DNA from: a virus
DNA: 64,000 nt
Virus record (IMG/VR): IMGVR_UViG_3300023176_005537
Span: 92,946 to 156,945 of that record
Reading direction: 5' to 3' (one strand)
The notes beneath the pieces were generated by a model. That model worked only from the letters and a program-made list of their open reading frames with translations, made no database searches and was not told the origin of the DNA. The position numbers were made by a program, and so were the translations under genes. This document shows positions 28,000 through 36,500 of the stretch, in pieces (the first letter of the stretch is position 1; every line of letters starts with the position of its first letter).

Positions 28000-28409
28000 G
28001 TGAGATTTGGGCAGAGGTTAAAAGAAAGTGGACAGAGTCCAAATATTTTATAGCAGTTGTTTTTGTTTTCTTGACAGTTGCTATTTTTCTTTTGACGACC
28101 AGCGATGGTCAAAAAAGATTGAGACAAATCATAAGGTCTTTGCAAAAAAGAAGAGAAGATGAATTGTACGAAATCCAAGAAAAACAAAATCAAAAAGAAA
28201 AAGAAAAGAAAGATTTAAAAAAGAAACATGAGAAGATTTTGGAAGAGATTGGAAAAGAATACAAGATTGGAAAAGAAAACGCCAAGAAAGAATACGACAA
28301 GAAGGTTAAAAAGATCTTGAAACAAACAAAGAAAGATCCTTCTCAGTTGTCCAAAAGATTGGCAGATGAATTTGGTCTTGACTACAAGGAAGATAATAAT
28401 GAAAATTAA
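27996..28409 (+). CDS. Spanin-like protein: N-terminal membrane helix plus coiled coil
   Basis: 137 residues, ATGA overlap with the holin-like gene. One transmembrane helix near the N-terminus (about residues 18-36, YFIAVVFVFLTVAIFLL) is followed by ~80 residues of Lys/Glu-rich coiled coil and a globular end (SQLSKRLADEFGLDY). This is the shape of an inner-membrane spanin (Rz-like) that links inner to outer membrane for the last lysis step. Sequence alone does not prove it; several phage proteins share this layout. Confidence 0.4.
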   Translation: MSEIWAEVKRKWTESKYFIAVVFVFLTVAIFLLTTSDGQKRLRQIIRSLQKRREDELYEIQEKQNQKEKEKKDLKKKHEKILEEIGKEYKIGKENAKKEYDKKVKKILKQTKKDPSQLSKRLADEFGLDYKEDNNEN

Positions 28410-28935
28410 AAAAAAACAACTCTTAAAAATCATCAAAGAAGAGCTTTTAAAAGAAAACATACAAGAACTTTTTGCAACAATAAGACAGCTTATCAATGCC
28501 GGCCAATATGACAGGGCATATGCTCAAATCATGGTGCAAATTGATGAAGACGATCCAAAGCACAAAATGGCAATTGATTATCTTGTTAGGCACAGTGGAG
28601 ATGATTCGTATGAAGATAAGCTAAATAGTTGGCCTGATAGCGATTTTAGAAAATTAATTGCATATGGCTTTCTGCAATACGATCATGATTTTGATGACTT
28701 TCTGTCGAACTATGTCCAAGGTATCTTCGAAAGTCCCGAAGATTATCTTAAATATAGGTGGGAAGAGTACACTTGGGACATGATTGAGGAGCTTCCACTT
28801 CCCTCCGACATAGAACGTTATATCGATATCGAAATCAATTGGGCTATGTGGGCAAGAGACAGTGAGCTTAATGGCGAGTTTGCATCTTGGGAGCTTGATG
28901 GCGTTCCCGGAGTTTTGATTATATCCCCAGCATAA
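28399..28935 (+). CDS. KIIKEEL-tagged protein of unknown function
   Basis: 178 residues from the ATG at 28399, chosen because AAGGA lies just upstream and the tag begins there; it overlaps the previous gene by 11 nt. The tag is MKIKKKQLLKIIKEELLKEN, with an LKE|N position matching the (I/L)xE cleavage rule of T4 gp21. The body is very acidic. Near the C-terminus YIDIEINWAMWARDSELNG vaguely recalls the YxDYExFARDL region of ArdA-type antirestriction proteins; I do not call it on that basis. It interrupts the lysis genes. Confidence 0.5.
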   Translation: MKIKKKQLLKIIKEELLKENIQELFATIRQLINAGQYDRAYAQIMVQIDEDDPKHKMAIDYLVRHSGDDSYEDKLNSWPDSDFRKLIAYGFLQYDHDFDDFLSNYVQGIFESPEDYLKYRWEEYTWDMIEELPLPSDIERYIDIEINWAMWARDSELNGEFASWELDGVPGVLIISPA

Positions 28936-28948
28936 GACAGGAGTAGAA

Positions 28949-29389
28949 ATGATTACCTTTAAACGCGTTTTAAGCACCATTCTAGCCACTTTCATCACAA
29001 TTTCGCCCTGCTATGCCAATAAGTCCACAAGGCTTCAAAAAGGGGCAAAAGCGCCCTTTTCTGGAACGCTCTTGGATGATGAAGCGGTAGCAAAGATTTT
29101 GGCAAAACAAGATTACTTGAAAAAAAGCTTGAAGTTGGATTGTTCTTACCAAAGACAAAAAGAAAAAGCAAAGCTTCAATTGAAGATTGATCAATGCAAA
29201 GTAGATTTCAAAATTGAGAAAGAATTGAGAAAAAACTTAAGAAAGATTGATCAAGAAGAGATTACAAGATTAAGAAAGATTGCAAAGCCGCAAAACAATT
29301 GGACACCTCTTTGGATCACAATTGGCTTTGTTGCAGGAGCAGGAACAACAATTTTAATTCTTTATGGAATACAAGGAATTCAAAAGTGA
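28949..29389 (+). CDS. Spanin-like envelope protein: signal sequence plus C-terminal membrane helix
   Basis: 146 residues. A hydrophobic N-terminus (residues 5-20) leads to SPCYAN, which could be a signal-peptidase site after CYA or, less well, a lipobox with C21. A GAKAPFSGTLLDDEAVAKIL segment (residues 33-52) recurs in phage envelope proteins known to me. A charged helical middle is followed by one C-terminal transmembrane helix (~120-140, TPLWITIGFVAGAG). Signal or lipid anchor at one end and membrane helix at the other is the architecture of single-chain spanins (as in phage T1). Lysis context supports this; it remains a hypothesis. Confidence 0.45.
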   Translation: MITFKRVLSTILATFITISPCYANKSTRLQKGAKAPFSGTLLDDEAVAKILAKQDYLKKSLKLDCSYQRQKEKAKLQLKIDQCKVDFKIEKELRKNLRKIDQEEITRLRKIAKPQNNWTPLWITIGFVAGAGTTILILYGIQGIQK

Positions 29390-29841
29390 AGATCAAAAAA
29401 GAAACCATTTTCAAGATCATCAAAGAAGAGATTGAAAGAGAACTTTCAAAAGAAGAAAAGCACAAGATTGTTTCTTTTGATTTTGATGATACCTTGACCT
29501 TTGCTCCTTTTGATCCGGAAGAAGAACATTCTGTTTACAAAGGGCCTCATGAGGAAATGATGAAAAAGATTAGAGGCTATATCGAAGATCCAGAAGTTAC
29601 CGTTTATATTGTAACAAGCAGAAAGCAGGGCGGCATGGGACAAGTTAAAGGTTTTGTCGAAAAATATAAATTAAAAGTTGACGGCATTTATTGCACAGAC
29701 GGAGATTGGAAAGCCCCCACTTTGAAAGAATTGGGTGTAACTTTGCATCATGACGATGACAGTCAAGAAAATGAAAGAGCAGAAGCAGTAGGAATCCAGA
29801 CAGTTCCAAGTGATCCATATGGCGATTACGGCACATTTTAA
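29386..29841 (+). CDS. KIIKEE-tagged HAD-family phosphatase
   Basis: 151 residues from a GTG at 29386 that overlaps the previous stop (GTGA); AAGGA is nine bases upstream and the tag begins here. The first residues MKIKKETIFKIIKEEIEREL are the shared tag. A HAD hydrolase core follows: FDFDDTLTF (D32-x-D34-x-T36), VYIVTSRK (motif II, about 73-80) and LHHDDDS (acidic motif near 123-125). HAD enzymes of this size often remove phosphate from nucleotides or nucleic-acid 3' ends; the substrate is not readable. Fusion of a capsid-type tag to an enzyme suggests virion packaging (inference). Confidence 0.65.
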   Translation: MKIKKETIFKIIKEEIERELSKEEKHKIVSFDFDDTLTFAPFDPEEEHSVYKGPHEEMMKKIRGYIEDPEVTVYIVTSRKQGGMGQVKGFVEKYKLKVDGIYCTDGDWKAPTLKELGVTLHHDDDSQENERAEAVGIQTVPSDPYGDYGTF

Positions 29842-29868
29842 AGCAACAGGCCAATGGAGAAGTTATAG

Positions 29869-30663
29869 ATGAAAAGTCATAATAGCAATATAAAAATTAA
29901 AAAGAATCTTCTCTTCAAAATTCTGAAAGAAGAGATCAAAAAAGAATTTTTGAAAGAAGGTATTTTAAGGATTCAAGATTATATTTCAAATGAAAATTTG
30001 AAATTGATTGAAGATACGTTTCGCAACCTTTTAAATACATATTTAACTTCCGATAGAGAAGAAAGCCTTTATTGGAATGTTGAGAAATTTGAATTTATAA
30101 ATGTTGCCGGAGAGGAGGAGGTTGTTGACTTGATGCTTTCCGTTGGTCGGCCACCAAGAGGAATGGAAGGGGCTGTTGCATATCTAGATGCTAGGCCCAG
30201 TATTGGCTATTACCACTTAGCAATGTGTGTGTTAAACAAGGAAGATTATGATATAGAGGACGGTATTGATACCATGATTAATCATGAATTAATTCACTTG
30301 ATAGATTCAAAATATTTTAAACGAAAAGACAGGAAAAAAGCTTACTTAGCTAGGCGAGAAGAAATTTTAGCTTTTTCTAGTCAGATATATAAACAGGTTG
30401 TTGACTTTTTAAATTCGGAAGATGAGCAGGACAAAGATTATTTGAATATTTTGCTTAATCTTTATAAAGATGGTGCGATAAAACAATTACAATTATTTAA
30501 AGCTATATTAAAGACTAGTCAACAGCTTGGAGCGATAGGCAAAGATCCCAGATTTATAAAATCTATAATGCATCAGCACACAATGAAAGATAAGCAACCT
30601 TATTTAAAACATCTTTACAAAAAATTGTGGCCATTGATTCAAAAGAAACTTCAGGAGGTTTAA
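29869..30663 (+). CDS. Tagged HExxH zinc-peptidase-like protein
   Basis: 264 residues. After a seven-residue extension comes the shared tag (IKIKKNLLFKILKEEIKKEF) ending in LKE|G, a good gp21-type site. A metallopeptidase motif NHELIHLID has H139, E140 and H143, with a likely third ligand in the following helix (ARREEILAFSSQ, E164/E165). The remainder is helical. The active-site pattern is intact. The target is unknown; an enzyme packaged in the head and delivered with the DNA, as T4 Alt is, would fit the tag. Confidence 0.6.
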   Translation: MKSHNSNIKIKKNLLFKILKEEIKKEFLKEGILRIQDYISNENLKLIEDTFRNLLNTYLTSDREESLYWNVEKFEFINVAGEEEVVDLMLSVGRPPRGMEGAVAYLDARPSIGYYHLAMCVLNKEDYDIEDGIDTMINHELIHLIDSKYFKRKDRKKAYLARREEILAFSSQIYKQVVDFLNSEDEQDKDYLNILLNLYKDGAIKQLQLFKAILKTSQQLGAIGKDPRFIKSIMHQHTMKDKQPYLKHLYKKLWPLIQKKLQEV

Positions 30664-31004
30664 TGAAAGATCAGAATTATGTTGTGAAAATGGAGAAAGC
30701 AATCTCCGAAAAGTGGGGTGCAGAGGCAATTCAAAACCCAAAAGCAGGATGGGATCAAGAAAAAGAAAAAGAATATCTTGAACAGTTGAAAGAAAAAGAA
30801 AGAAAAAAGAGAGATTTAGAGAAAAAAGCAAAACAAAATCTTTCAAAAGTGGCAAGAGCGTGTCCTATTTGTGAACAAGACAAGATTAGTTCAAGGCACG
30901 ATGTTTATTTCACAAAGTTTTCTTGTTGTTTTGATTGCTATGTGCAGTGGATTGAAGGTAGAGAGCAAAGATGGAAGGAAGGTTGGAGACCAGACAAAAA
31001 ATAG
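30663..31004 (+). CDS. Zinc-ribbon protein with GREQRWKEGWRP signature
   Basis: 113 residues from the ATG at 30663 (TAATG overlap, strong AGGAGG upstream). The N-terminal half is charged and helical. The C-terminal half has a two-pair Cys site (ACPICEQDK, then FSCCFDCYVQW) followed by EGREQRWKEGWRP. This C-terminal signature is conserved in marine T4-like phages just before the terminase genes; function unknown to me. It is the last gene before a new late-promoter motif. Confidence 0.6.
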   Translation: MKDQNYVVKMEKAISEKWGAEAIQNPKAGWDQEKEKEYLEQLKEKERKKRDLEKKAKQNLSKVARACPICEQDKISSRHDVYFTKFSCCFDCYVQWIEGREQRWKEGWRPDKK

Positions 31005-31023
31005 TCTTTTAACCTTCTAATTA

Positions 31024-31032
31024 CTATTTATT
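31024..31032 (+). promoter_or_regulatory. Putative late promoter element CTATTTATT
   Basis: Exact nonamer ending 31 nt before the ATG at 31064, in a 59-base gap that is otherwise AT-rich and holds a TTGGAG ribosome-binding site. It would drive the terminase/portal/head operon. Confidence 0.5.
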
Positions 31033-31063
31033 ACAAACAAATTGTTTTATTGGAGATTTAAAT

Positions 31064-31576
31064 ATGTCAGAAATGTTAGCAGTAGTTAGAGGAATTTCCC
31101 AAGTATTGGCAAATACCTATCACGGCGCTTACGATCCTAGAACTGGTGAAAAAATTAAAGTGGGTTTGAAACGAGATGAAGAAGTTCCCCATACGGAGCA
31201 TCAACTTCTGGATGGCTTTAAAGTTCGTTTTCACGGAAACAAACTTGTTATCACTTATCAGGCCGATGTTGATCTGAAACATCTTCACAGGGTGGATTAT
31301 GAGCGAGAAGTAGAAGAGATTTATGCTAATATCGTCAAATATCTTCAAACAGAATACAAAAAACACACTGGTCGCTCCCTTCGTTTGACCGAAGAAGGCG
31401 AATGTGACATTCTTATGCAGTCGGTTTCTAGAAAAAGAAACTTTGTTCAGTGTGTCAAGCATTACAAGATTAACAATATCAAGGGAGAGCCTAACCCCTA
31501 CGATGATGGTGAAGATCTCGTAAGAGACGCAACCAAAAGATTTATCGCTATGGGTAAAAACAACACTCCGTTTTAA
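31064..31576 (+). CDS. Conserved protein upstream of the large terminase gene
   Basis: 170 residues. Near the N-terminus is TYHGAYDPRTGEKIKVGLKR, followed by beta strands and an amphipathic helix (YEREVEEIYANIVKYL). Its position directly before the large terminase is that of T4 gp16, the small terminase subunit, and the length is close to gp16 (164 residues). I see no helix-turn-helix or sequence resemblance strong enough to call it a small terminase; it could equally be a structural protein. Confidence 0.45.
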   Translation: MSEMLAVVRGISQVLANTYHGAYDPRTGEKIKVGLKRDEEVPHTEHQLLDGFKVRFHGNKLVITYQADVDLKHLHRVDYEREVEEIYANIVKYLQTEYKKHTGRSLRLTEEGECDILMQSVSRKRNFVQCVKHYKINNIKGEPNPYDDGEDLVRDATKRFIAMGKNNTPF

Positions 31577-31584
31577 GGATTGAA

Positions 31585-33183
31585 ATGTCTAAAAATGCTG
31601 CAAGAATTCCAAAGAAACAAATTAAAGCGGAAATCCTCAAATCAGGTAGAGATCCGGTTTATTTTATCAATAACTATGTAAAAACTGTCCACCCAGTTCG
31701 TGGAGCAGTCCCTTTCAAGACTTACCCTTTCCAAACAGAACTTTTAAAAGAATTTCAAAACAATCGCTACAATATCATCCTTAAAGCAAGGCAGTTGGGT
31801 ATCTCCACCTTGAGTGCGTCTTATATTCTTTGGATGATGTTGTTTTCTCAAAACAAAAACATTCTTGTTATTGCAACAAAGCTCCAAACAGCCGGGAACT
31901 TGGTTAGAAAAGTCAAACAAATGATGAACTCTCTCCCCAGTTGGATGAGGATTGCATCAATCAAGATTGATAACCGAACTTCTTTTGAACTTTCAAACGG
32001 TTCGCAAATCAAAGCATCTGCCACTTCCGCTGATGCAGGTCGTTCGGAAGCTCTTTCTCTTTTGGTTATTGATGAAGCTGCTCATATTGAGAACATGGAC
32101 GAGCTTTGGGCTGGTCTTTATCCCACAATTTCAACCGGTGGTCGTGTTATTGCACTTTCTTCTCCAATGGGCGTTGGGAACTGGTTTCACAAGATGTGCG
32201 TTGGAGCAGAAAACAGCGAAAATGACTTCTTTTTGACCACTTTACCTTGGGATGTTCACCCTGAAAGGGACGATAACTGGTTTAAAAAAGAAACAAACAA
32301 CCTCCCGCAAAGAAAGATTGCACAGGAATACCTTTGTTCATTCAACGCTTCCGGTGAAACTGTTGTTCACGCTGACGATCTTACTTTTTATGAGAAGAAA
32401 GTGGAGATCCCAAAGTACAAATCAGGGTTTGACAGAAACTATTGGATCTGGAAAGAAGCAGAAAAAGGCAAAAACTATCTTATTTCAGCAGACGTTGCTA
32501 GGGGTGACGGAAGAGACCATTCTGCTTTTCATGTTGTTGACGTTGAAGAGATGGATATCGTAGCAGAATATTGTGGAAAACCTTCAATTGACCTTTTTGC
32601 CACTTTTCTGCAAGATGTTGCTAGGGAATATGGAAATCCTCTTTTGGTTGTGGAAAACAACAACATTGGATACGCAGTTTTAGAGAAGCTAATCGAAGCA
32701 GGGTATCCAAATCTTTACTTTTCCATCAAAGGTTCGGGTGAATACATTGATTCTTTTGCTGCCGAGACAAGAACTGGGTCTGTTCCCGGCTTTTCAACAT
32801 CTCACAAGACCAGACCCCTGATCATTGCAAAGTTGGAAGAATTCATCAGAAATAAACTACTTAATATCAAATCAAACCGCCTTATACAAGAGTTAAGAAC
32901 GTTTGTTTGGAACAATGGCCGACCAGAAGCAATGAAAGGTTACAATGATGACCTTACAATGTCTTTGGCGATTGCTTGCTGGGTTAGAGACACCGCCATT
33001 GTCCAAGGAAGAAGGAACGATGACTTTAAAAGAGCCTTGATTGGTGGAATTATGTCAACAAGATCTGGATTGGATGTTAGAGTTCCGGGTCAAAGAGATT
33101 ACAATAGAAACGCAGATCTGCAAAGAAAAGCAAGACAAGCTGCGAAACAACAAGAACAATTCAGTTGGGTATACAAAGGATAA
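31585..33183 (+). CDS. Terminase large subunit (gp17-like)
   Basis: 532 residues. The ATPase half has an adenine-binding FKTYPFQTELL (Q-motif, ~44-54), Walker A variant KARQLGIST (67-75), Walker B LLVIDEAAH (159-167) and a coupling ALSSP motif. The C-terminal RNase H-like nuclease begins with SADVARGDGRDHS (first Asp near residue 305), then VVENNNIGY, and ends with a YNDDLTMSLAIA Asp pair. It translocates and cuts concatemeric DNA into proheads at the portal. T4 gp17 is 610 residues, so this is somewhat short. The portal gene follows four bases later. Confidence 0.92.
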   Translation: MSKNAARIPKKQIKAEILKSGRDPVYFINNYVKTVHPVRGAVPFKTYPFQTELLKEFQNNRYNIILKARQLGISTLSASYILWMMLFSQNKNILVIATKLQTAGNLVRKVKQMMNSLPSWMRIASIKIDNRTSFELSNGSQIKASATSADAGRSEALSLLVIDEAAHIENMDELWAGLYPTISTGGRVIALSSPMGVGNWFHKMCVGAENSENDFFLTTLPWDVHPERDDNWFKKETNNLPQRKIAQEYLCSFNASGETVVHADDLTFYEKKVEIPKYKSGFDRNYWIWKEAEKGKNYLISADVARGDGRDHSAFHVVDVEEMDIVAEYCGKPSIDLFATFLQDVAREYGNPLLVVENNNIGYAVLEKLIEAGYPNLYFSIKGSGEYIDSFAAETRTGSVPGFSTSHKTRPLIIAKLEEFIRNKLLNIKSNRLIQELRTFVWNNGRPEAMKGYNDDLTMSLAIACWVRDTAIVQGRRNDDFKRALIGGIMSTRSGLDVRVPGQRDYNRNADLQRKARQAAKQQEQFSWVYKG

Positions 33184-33186
33184 AAA

Positions 33187-35154
33187 ATGGCTGCTCCGAA
33201 AAATGATAAAAGCAACAGAAACCCTAATTCTGGTCTTTTCCAAAGGCTGACTAGGCTTTTCTCTGGTCCGATTGTTAACTATCGCTCTCAAACATACAGA
33301 AAAGAGCGAAGAAGACAGATGGACAAGTATAACTTCACGTCTGCTTCTGGTAAGCAATTCAAAAAATCTATTCATGATCCATTTGCCAATACAACCTATA
33401 ATTATGTTGCGTCTCAAGGGCGAGCAGAAAGGTACGCAGACTTCGAGCAGATGGAGTATATGCCAGAGATCGCATCAGCAATTGACATTTATGCAGATGA
33501 AATGACAACCTCTACCTTCATCAACAATCTTTTGACAATTGACACCAGAAACCAAGAGATCAAGCACATTCTTGAAGAGCTTTACATGGACATCCTTAAC
33601 GTTGAGTTCAACCTTTTTGGATGGTGTCGCTCAATGTGTAAGTTTGGAGATTTCTTTCTTTACTTGGATATTGAAGAAGGAAAAGGAATTACAAATGCCA
33701 TTGGTCTTCCGACCCACGAGCTTGAAAGAATGGAAGGTTTGGACAAAACAAATCCAAACTATATCCAATATCAGTGGAACTCTGGTGGTCTAACTTTTGA
33801 GAACTGGCAAGTCGCTCATTTCCGTATCTTGGGGAATGACAAGTATTCTCCTTATGGAACTTCTGTTCTAGAGCCGGCAAGAAGGATTTGGCGGCAATTA
33901 ACTCTTATCGAGGACGCAATGATGGCTTATCGCATTGTTCGCTCTCCGGAAAGAAGGATTTTTAAGATTGAAGTTGGCAACATTCCTCCGCAGGAAGTGG
34001 AACAGTATGTCCAAAGGGTTATGACCCAGATGAAAAGAAATCAGGTTATCGATCCTGATACTGGCCGTGTTGATCTTCGCTACAACCCTCTTTCAGTTGA
34101 AGAAGATTACTTCCTTCCTGTTCGAAATGGAGTTGGCTCTGATATTTCTTCTTTGGCAGGTGGGCAGTTCACTGGTGATATTGATGATGTAAAGTATCTT
34201 CGTGCTAAATTATTTGCAGCACTCAAAGTTCCAGAGTCCTACCTTGCAGGTGGAGAAGCTGGCGGAGAAGTTGAAAAAGGTGCTCTAGCACAAAAGGACA
34301 TTCGCTTTGCAAGAACTATCCAAAGGCTGCAAAGATCGGTGATTTCCGAATTGGAAAAGATTGGGATCATCCATCTTCACACTTTGGGTTACAAAAACAA
34401 AGATCTTGTTTCTTTCAAGCTGCGTTTGAGCAACCCGTCTAGAATTGCAGAGCTTCAGGAGTTGGAATACTGGCGAACCAAGTTTGATATTGCTGCGTCT
34501 GCAACTGAAACTTACTTCTCTCGTCGTTGGATTGGTGAGAACATCTTCAATCTTTCCGAAGCAGATCAGTTAAGAAACGAAAGAGAGCAATTCTACGATC
34601 GCGTGTTTATCGCAGAGTTGGAAAAAGTCGCAGAAGTTGCAGAGAACGAAAGAGGTGGAATTGGAGGTGGTGGAGACGACCTAGCCGGAGATGCTACCGG
34701 AACAGATGCTGGTGATTTAGCTGGCGATCTAGACTTAGGCGGTGATACCGGTGGGGACACGGATCTAGACTTAGGCGGTGATACCGGTGGGGACACTGGT
34801 AGTGGAGGGGAAGAGCCTATGCTGCTAGCCACTCCGGGTAAAAGAGATGATGAAGAGTACAAATATGAAAAAGATGGAATGACAACAACCTCCAAATCAA
34901 AAGGAAAATGGTATAAACCAGTTGGTCATGACAAAAGAAAATCATTAGCCCCAAAGAAGAAAAGCTACAAAGCAAAGTATTCAGATCGTTCCGCTAGCCG
35001 TTCCAAAGAAAATGTTTTCCCAGACTTTAATTCATTTTTAAGATCTTCTAAGGGAATGTATGAGGAAAAAGGATCTAATTATTCAGATGTTATAAACAAT
35101 ACAAGAGAAGTGGACAGACTCTTGAAAGAACTGGAGAAGAAAGATGAAAACTAA
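33187..35154 (+). CDS. Portal protein (gp20-like)
   Basis: 655 residues. Portal signatures: YMPEIASAIDIYADEMTT (~95-112), GWCRSMCKFGDFFLYLDI, VAHFRILGNDKYSPYGTS and a LIEDAMMAYRIVRSPERRIF helix. It forms the dodecameric ring at the packaging vertex that nucleates prohead assembly and joins the neck. T4 gp20 is 524 residues; the extra length is a C-terminal low-complexity tail (from ~490) with an exact 12-residue tandem repeat and a Lys/Ser-rich stretch. It overlaps the next gene by 11 nt. Confidence 0.9.
   Translation: MAAPKNDKSNRNPNSGLFQRLTRLFSGPIVNYRSQTYRKERRRQMDKYNFTSASGKQFKKSIHDPFANTTYNYVASQGRAERYADFEQMEYMPEIASAIDIYADEMTTSTFINNLLTIDTRNQEIKHILEELYMDILNVEFNLFGWCRSMCKFGDFFLYLDIEEGKGITNAIGLPTHELERMEGLDKTNPNYIQYQWNSGGLTFENWQVAHFRILGNDKYSPYGTSVLEPARRIWRQLTLIEDAMMAYRIVRSPERRIFKIEVGNIPPQEVEQYVQRVMTQMKRNQVIDPDTGRVDLRYNPLSVEEDYFLPVRNGVGSDISSLAGGQFTGDIDDVKYLRAKLFAALKVPESYLAGGEAGGEVEKGALAQKDIRFARTIQRLQRSVISELEKIGIIHLHTLGYKNKDLVSFKLRLSNPSRIAELQELEYWRTKFDIAASATETYFSRRWIGENIFNLSEADQLRNEREQFYDRVFIAELEKVAEVAENERGGIGGGGDDLAGDATGTDAGDLAGDLDLGGDTGGDTDLDLGGDTGGDTGSGGEEPMLLATPGKRDDEEYKYEKDGMTTTSKSKGKWYKPVGHDKRKSLAPKKKSYKAKYSDRSASRSKENVFPDFNSFLRSSKGMYEEKGSNYSDVINNTREVDRLLKELEKKDEN
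34726..34797 (+). repeat. 36-bp tandem repeat in the portal gene
   Basis: Two near-identical 36-bp units begin at 34726 and 34762 and encode DLDLGGDTGGDT twice, inside an Asp/Gly-rich tail. The near-perfect nucleotide identity indicates recent duplication, and the 36-bp unit keeps the frame. Confidence 0.85.
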
Positions 35155-35956
35155 AAAGCTCAAACATAATAAGAAAAGAAACACTGCTTTTCTTTATGAG
35201 TGTTTAGTAAGAGAAATGACAATCTCGGTATTAAACAAAGATAAAGAAAAGACCGCGAAGATTAAAGATTGTCTTAAGGAGTTTTTCAAAAAAGGAACCA
35301 ATCTGAATAGGCAGTTGGATACTTACAAGACCCTTTATAATACCACTAATTGTTCTTTGGATAATGCTCATCGTCTTCTTCATGAAGCAAAAGACAAAAA
35401 CTACAAGATTGATGAAAAAGAACTTTTCAACGAGCAGACAAGATTGATCAACTTTATGAACAAAGAGTTGGGTTCTGGTATTTTCAATTACTTTCTGCCC
35501 AATTACAAAACAATCGCTTCTATCTCACAGATCTTCAACAGAGACACTTCTGTTAAAAACAGAGTTATTCTTGAGAACGAAATTGTCAAAACAATGTTGA
35601 AGCCAGTTCAAGAAAAGAAAGAAGTTGTCACAGACAACCTTGTTTTTGATGTTTTTATGAAAAAGTTCAATGAGAAGTACGGAGAAGATCTTTTCGAAGA
35701 GCAGAAAGATCTGATCAAAAGGTACCTTTTCTCCCTAGATGGCTCCAATTCTGAAGTTGTTCTTTTCTTGGAACAAGAGATGGAAAAGATTGAAACCGAT
35801 CTCCGTTTGATGGAGGTAAAAGAAATCAATCCACAAGTTAAAGAAAAGATTTCTAAAGTAAAACAAACTCTCAAAGAAGCAGAACAGATTGACGACAAGA
35901 TGGTCCTTAAAATTCTTAAAATCCAGCAACTTATAAGAGAATTCAAGAATGTTTAA
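35144..35956 (+). CDS. Conserved head-operon protein following the portal
   Basis: 270 residues, largely helical and charged. The N-terminus KKLKHNKKRNTAFLYECLVRE is a conserved start I know from proteins encoded next to portal genes in marine T4-like phages. No enzymatic motif. It may be a prohead-core or assembly factor because of the 11-nt coupling to the portal gene and the 8-nt overlap with the next. Function unknown. Confidence 0.5.
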   Translation: MKTKKLKHNKKRNTAFLYECLVREMTISVLNKDKEKTAKIKDCLKEFFKKGTNLNRQLDTYKTLYNTTNCSLDNAHRLLHEAKDKNYKIDEKELFNEQTRLINFMNKELGSGIFNYFLPNYKTIASISQIFNRDTSVKNRVILENEIVKTMLKPVQEKKEVVTDNLVFDVFMKKFNEKYGEDLFEEQKDLIKRYLFSLDGSNSEVVLFLEQEMEKIETDLRLMEVKEINPQVKEKISKVKQTLKEAEQIDDKMVLKILKIQQLIREFKNV

Positions 35957-36500
35957 GATTAAAATTCAACCTCCGGGTTATCACAAAGAGATTGAGATTG
36001 AATGCGTCAAAACCTTAAGTGGCGATCTAATGTTCAATAGTCACCCTGAATTTGATATTCATCTAGATGTTAAAAACAAAAAGATTGTCACTGTTGCAAA
36101 ACAAGAACATGGCTCGGATGCATACCCTATTCAGGATGAGTTCTTGGATTATATTTGCAAAAAAGGTGCAGCAGACTATACTTCTATCAAAGCAGGTTAT
36201 GTTCCAAACTCTTTGGGTGCAAAATTGTTAGAACCAAAAGATGATAGTTTAAACTCTTTCGATGTTGTTATTTTTCTAATCCACAAATATTTGAAAGAAA
36301 ACGAAAAGTATATTAATTTTATTGAAAACTTCGAAGATCAATATGAAGAAGATTTAACCAATCCAACACCGGAAGAATCTACAGAGCTTGGTGAAGTTCC
36401 ACACAAAGAAAGGCAAGGTTCAGTTCCTCCTAATAAGTATTATGGATATGGCTACGGATACAGGCCCTATGTCTATGAAGGTATTGAGAAGGATAATTGA
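35949..36500 (+). CDS. Hypothetical head-operon protein
   Basis: 183 residues. The N-terminal ~130 residues look like a compact alpha/beta domain (MFKIKIQPPGYHKEIEIECV start). The C-terminus is an acidic linker, then a Tyr/Gly-rich tail (NKYYGYGYGYRPYVYEG). I do not recognise a family. Overlaps on both sides (8 nt upstream, TGATG downstream) tie it to head morphogenesis. Confidence 0.45.
   Translation: MFKIKIQPPGYHKEIEIECVKTLSGDLMFNSHPEFDIHLDVKNKKIVTVAKQEHGSDAYPIQDEFLDYICKKGAADYTSIKAGYVPNSLGAKLLEPKDDSLNSFDVVIFLIHKYLKENEKYINFIENFEDQYEEDLTNPTPEESTELGEVPHKERQGSVPPNKYYGYGYGYRPYVYEGIEKDN

Noticed and set aside
28822-28935. ArdA-like antirestriction call for the 28399 gene
   Set aside because: Only a short YIDIE...ARD resemblance; not enough to name a function.
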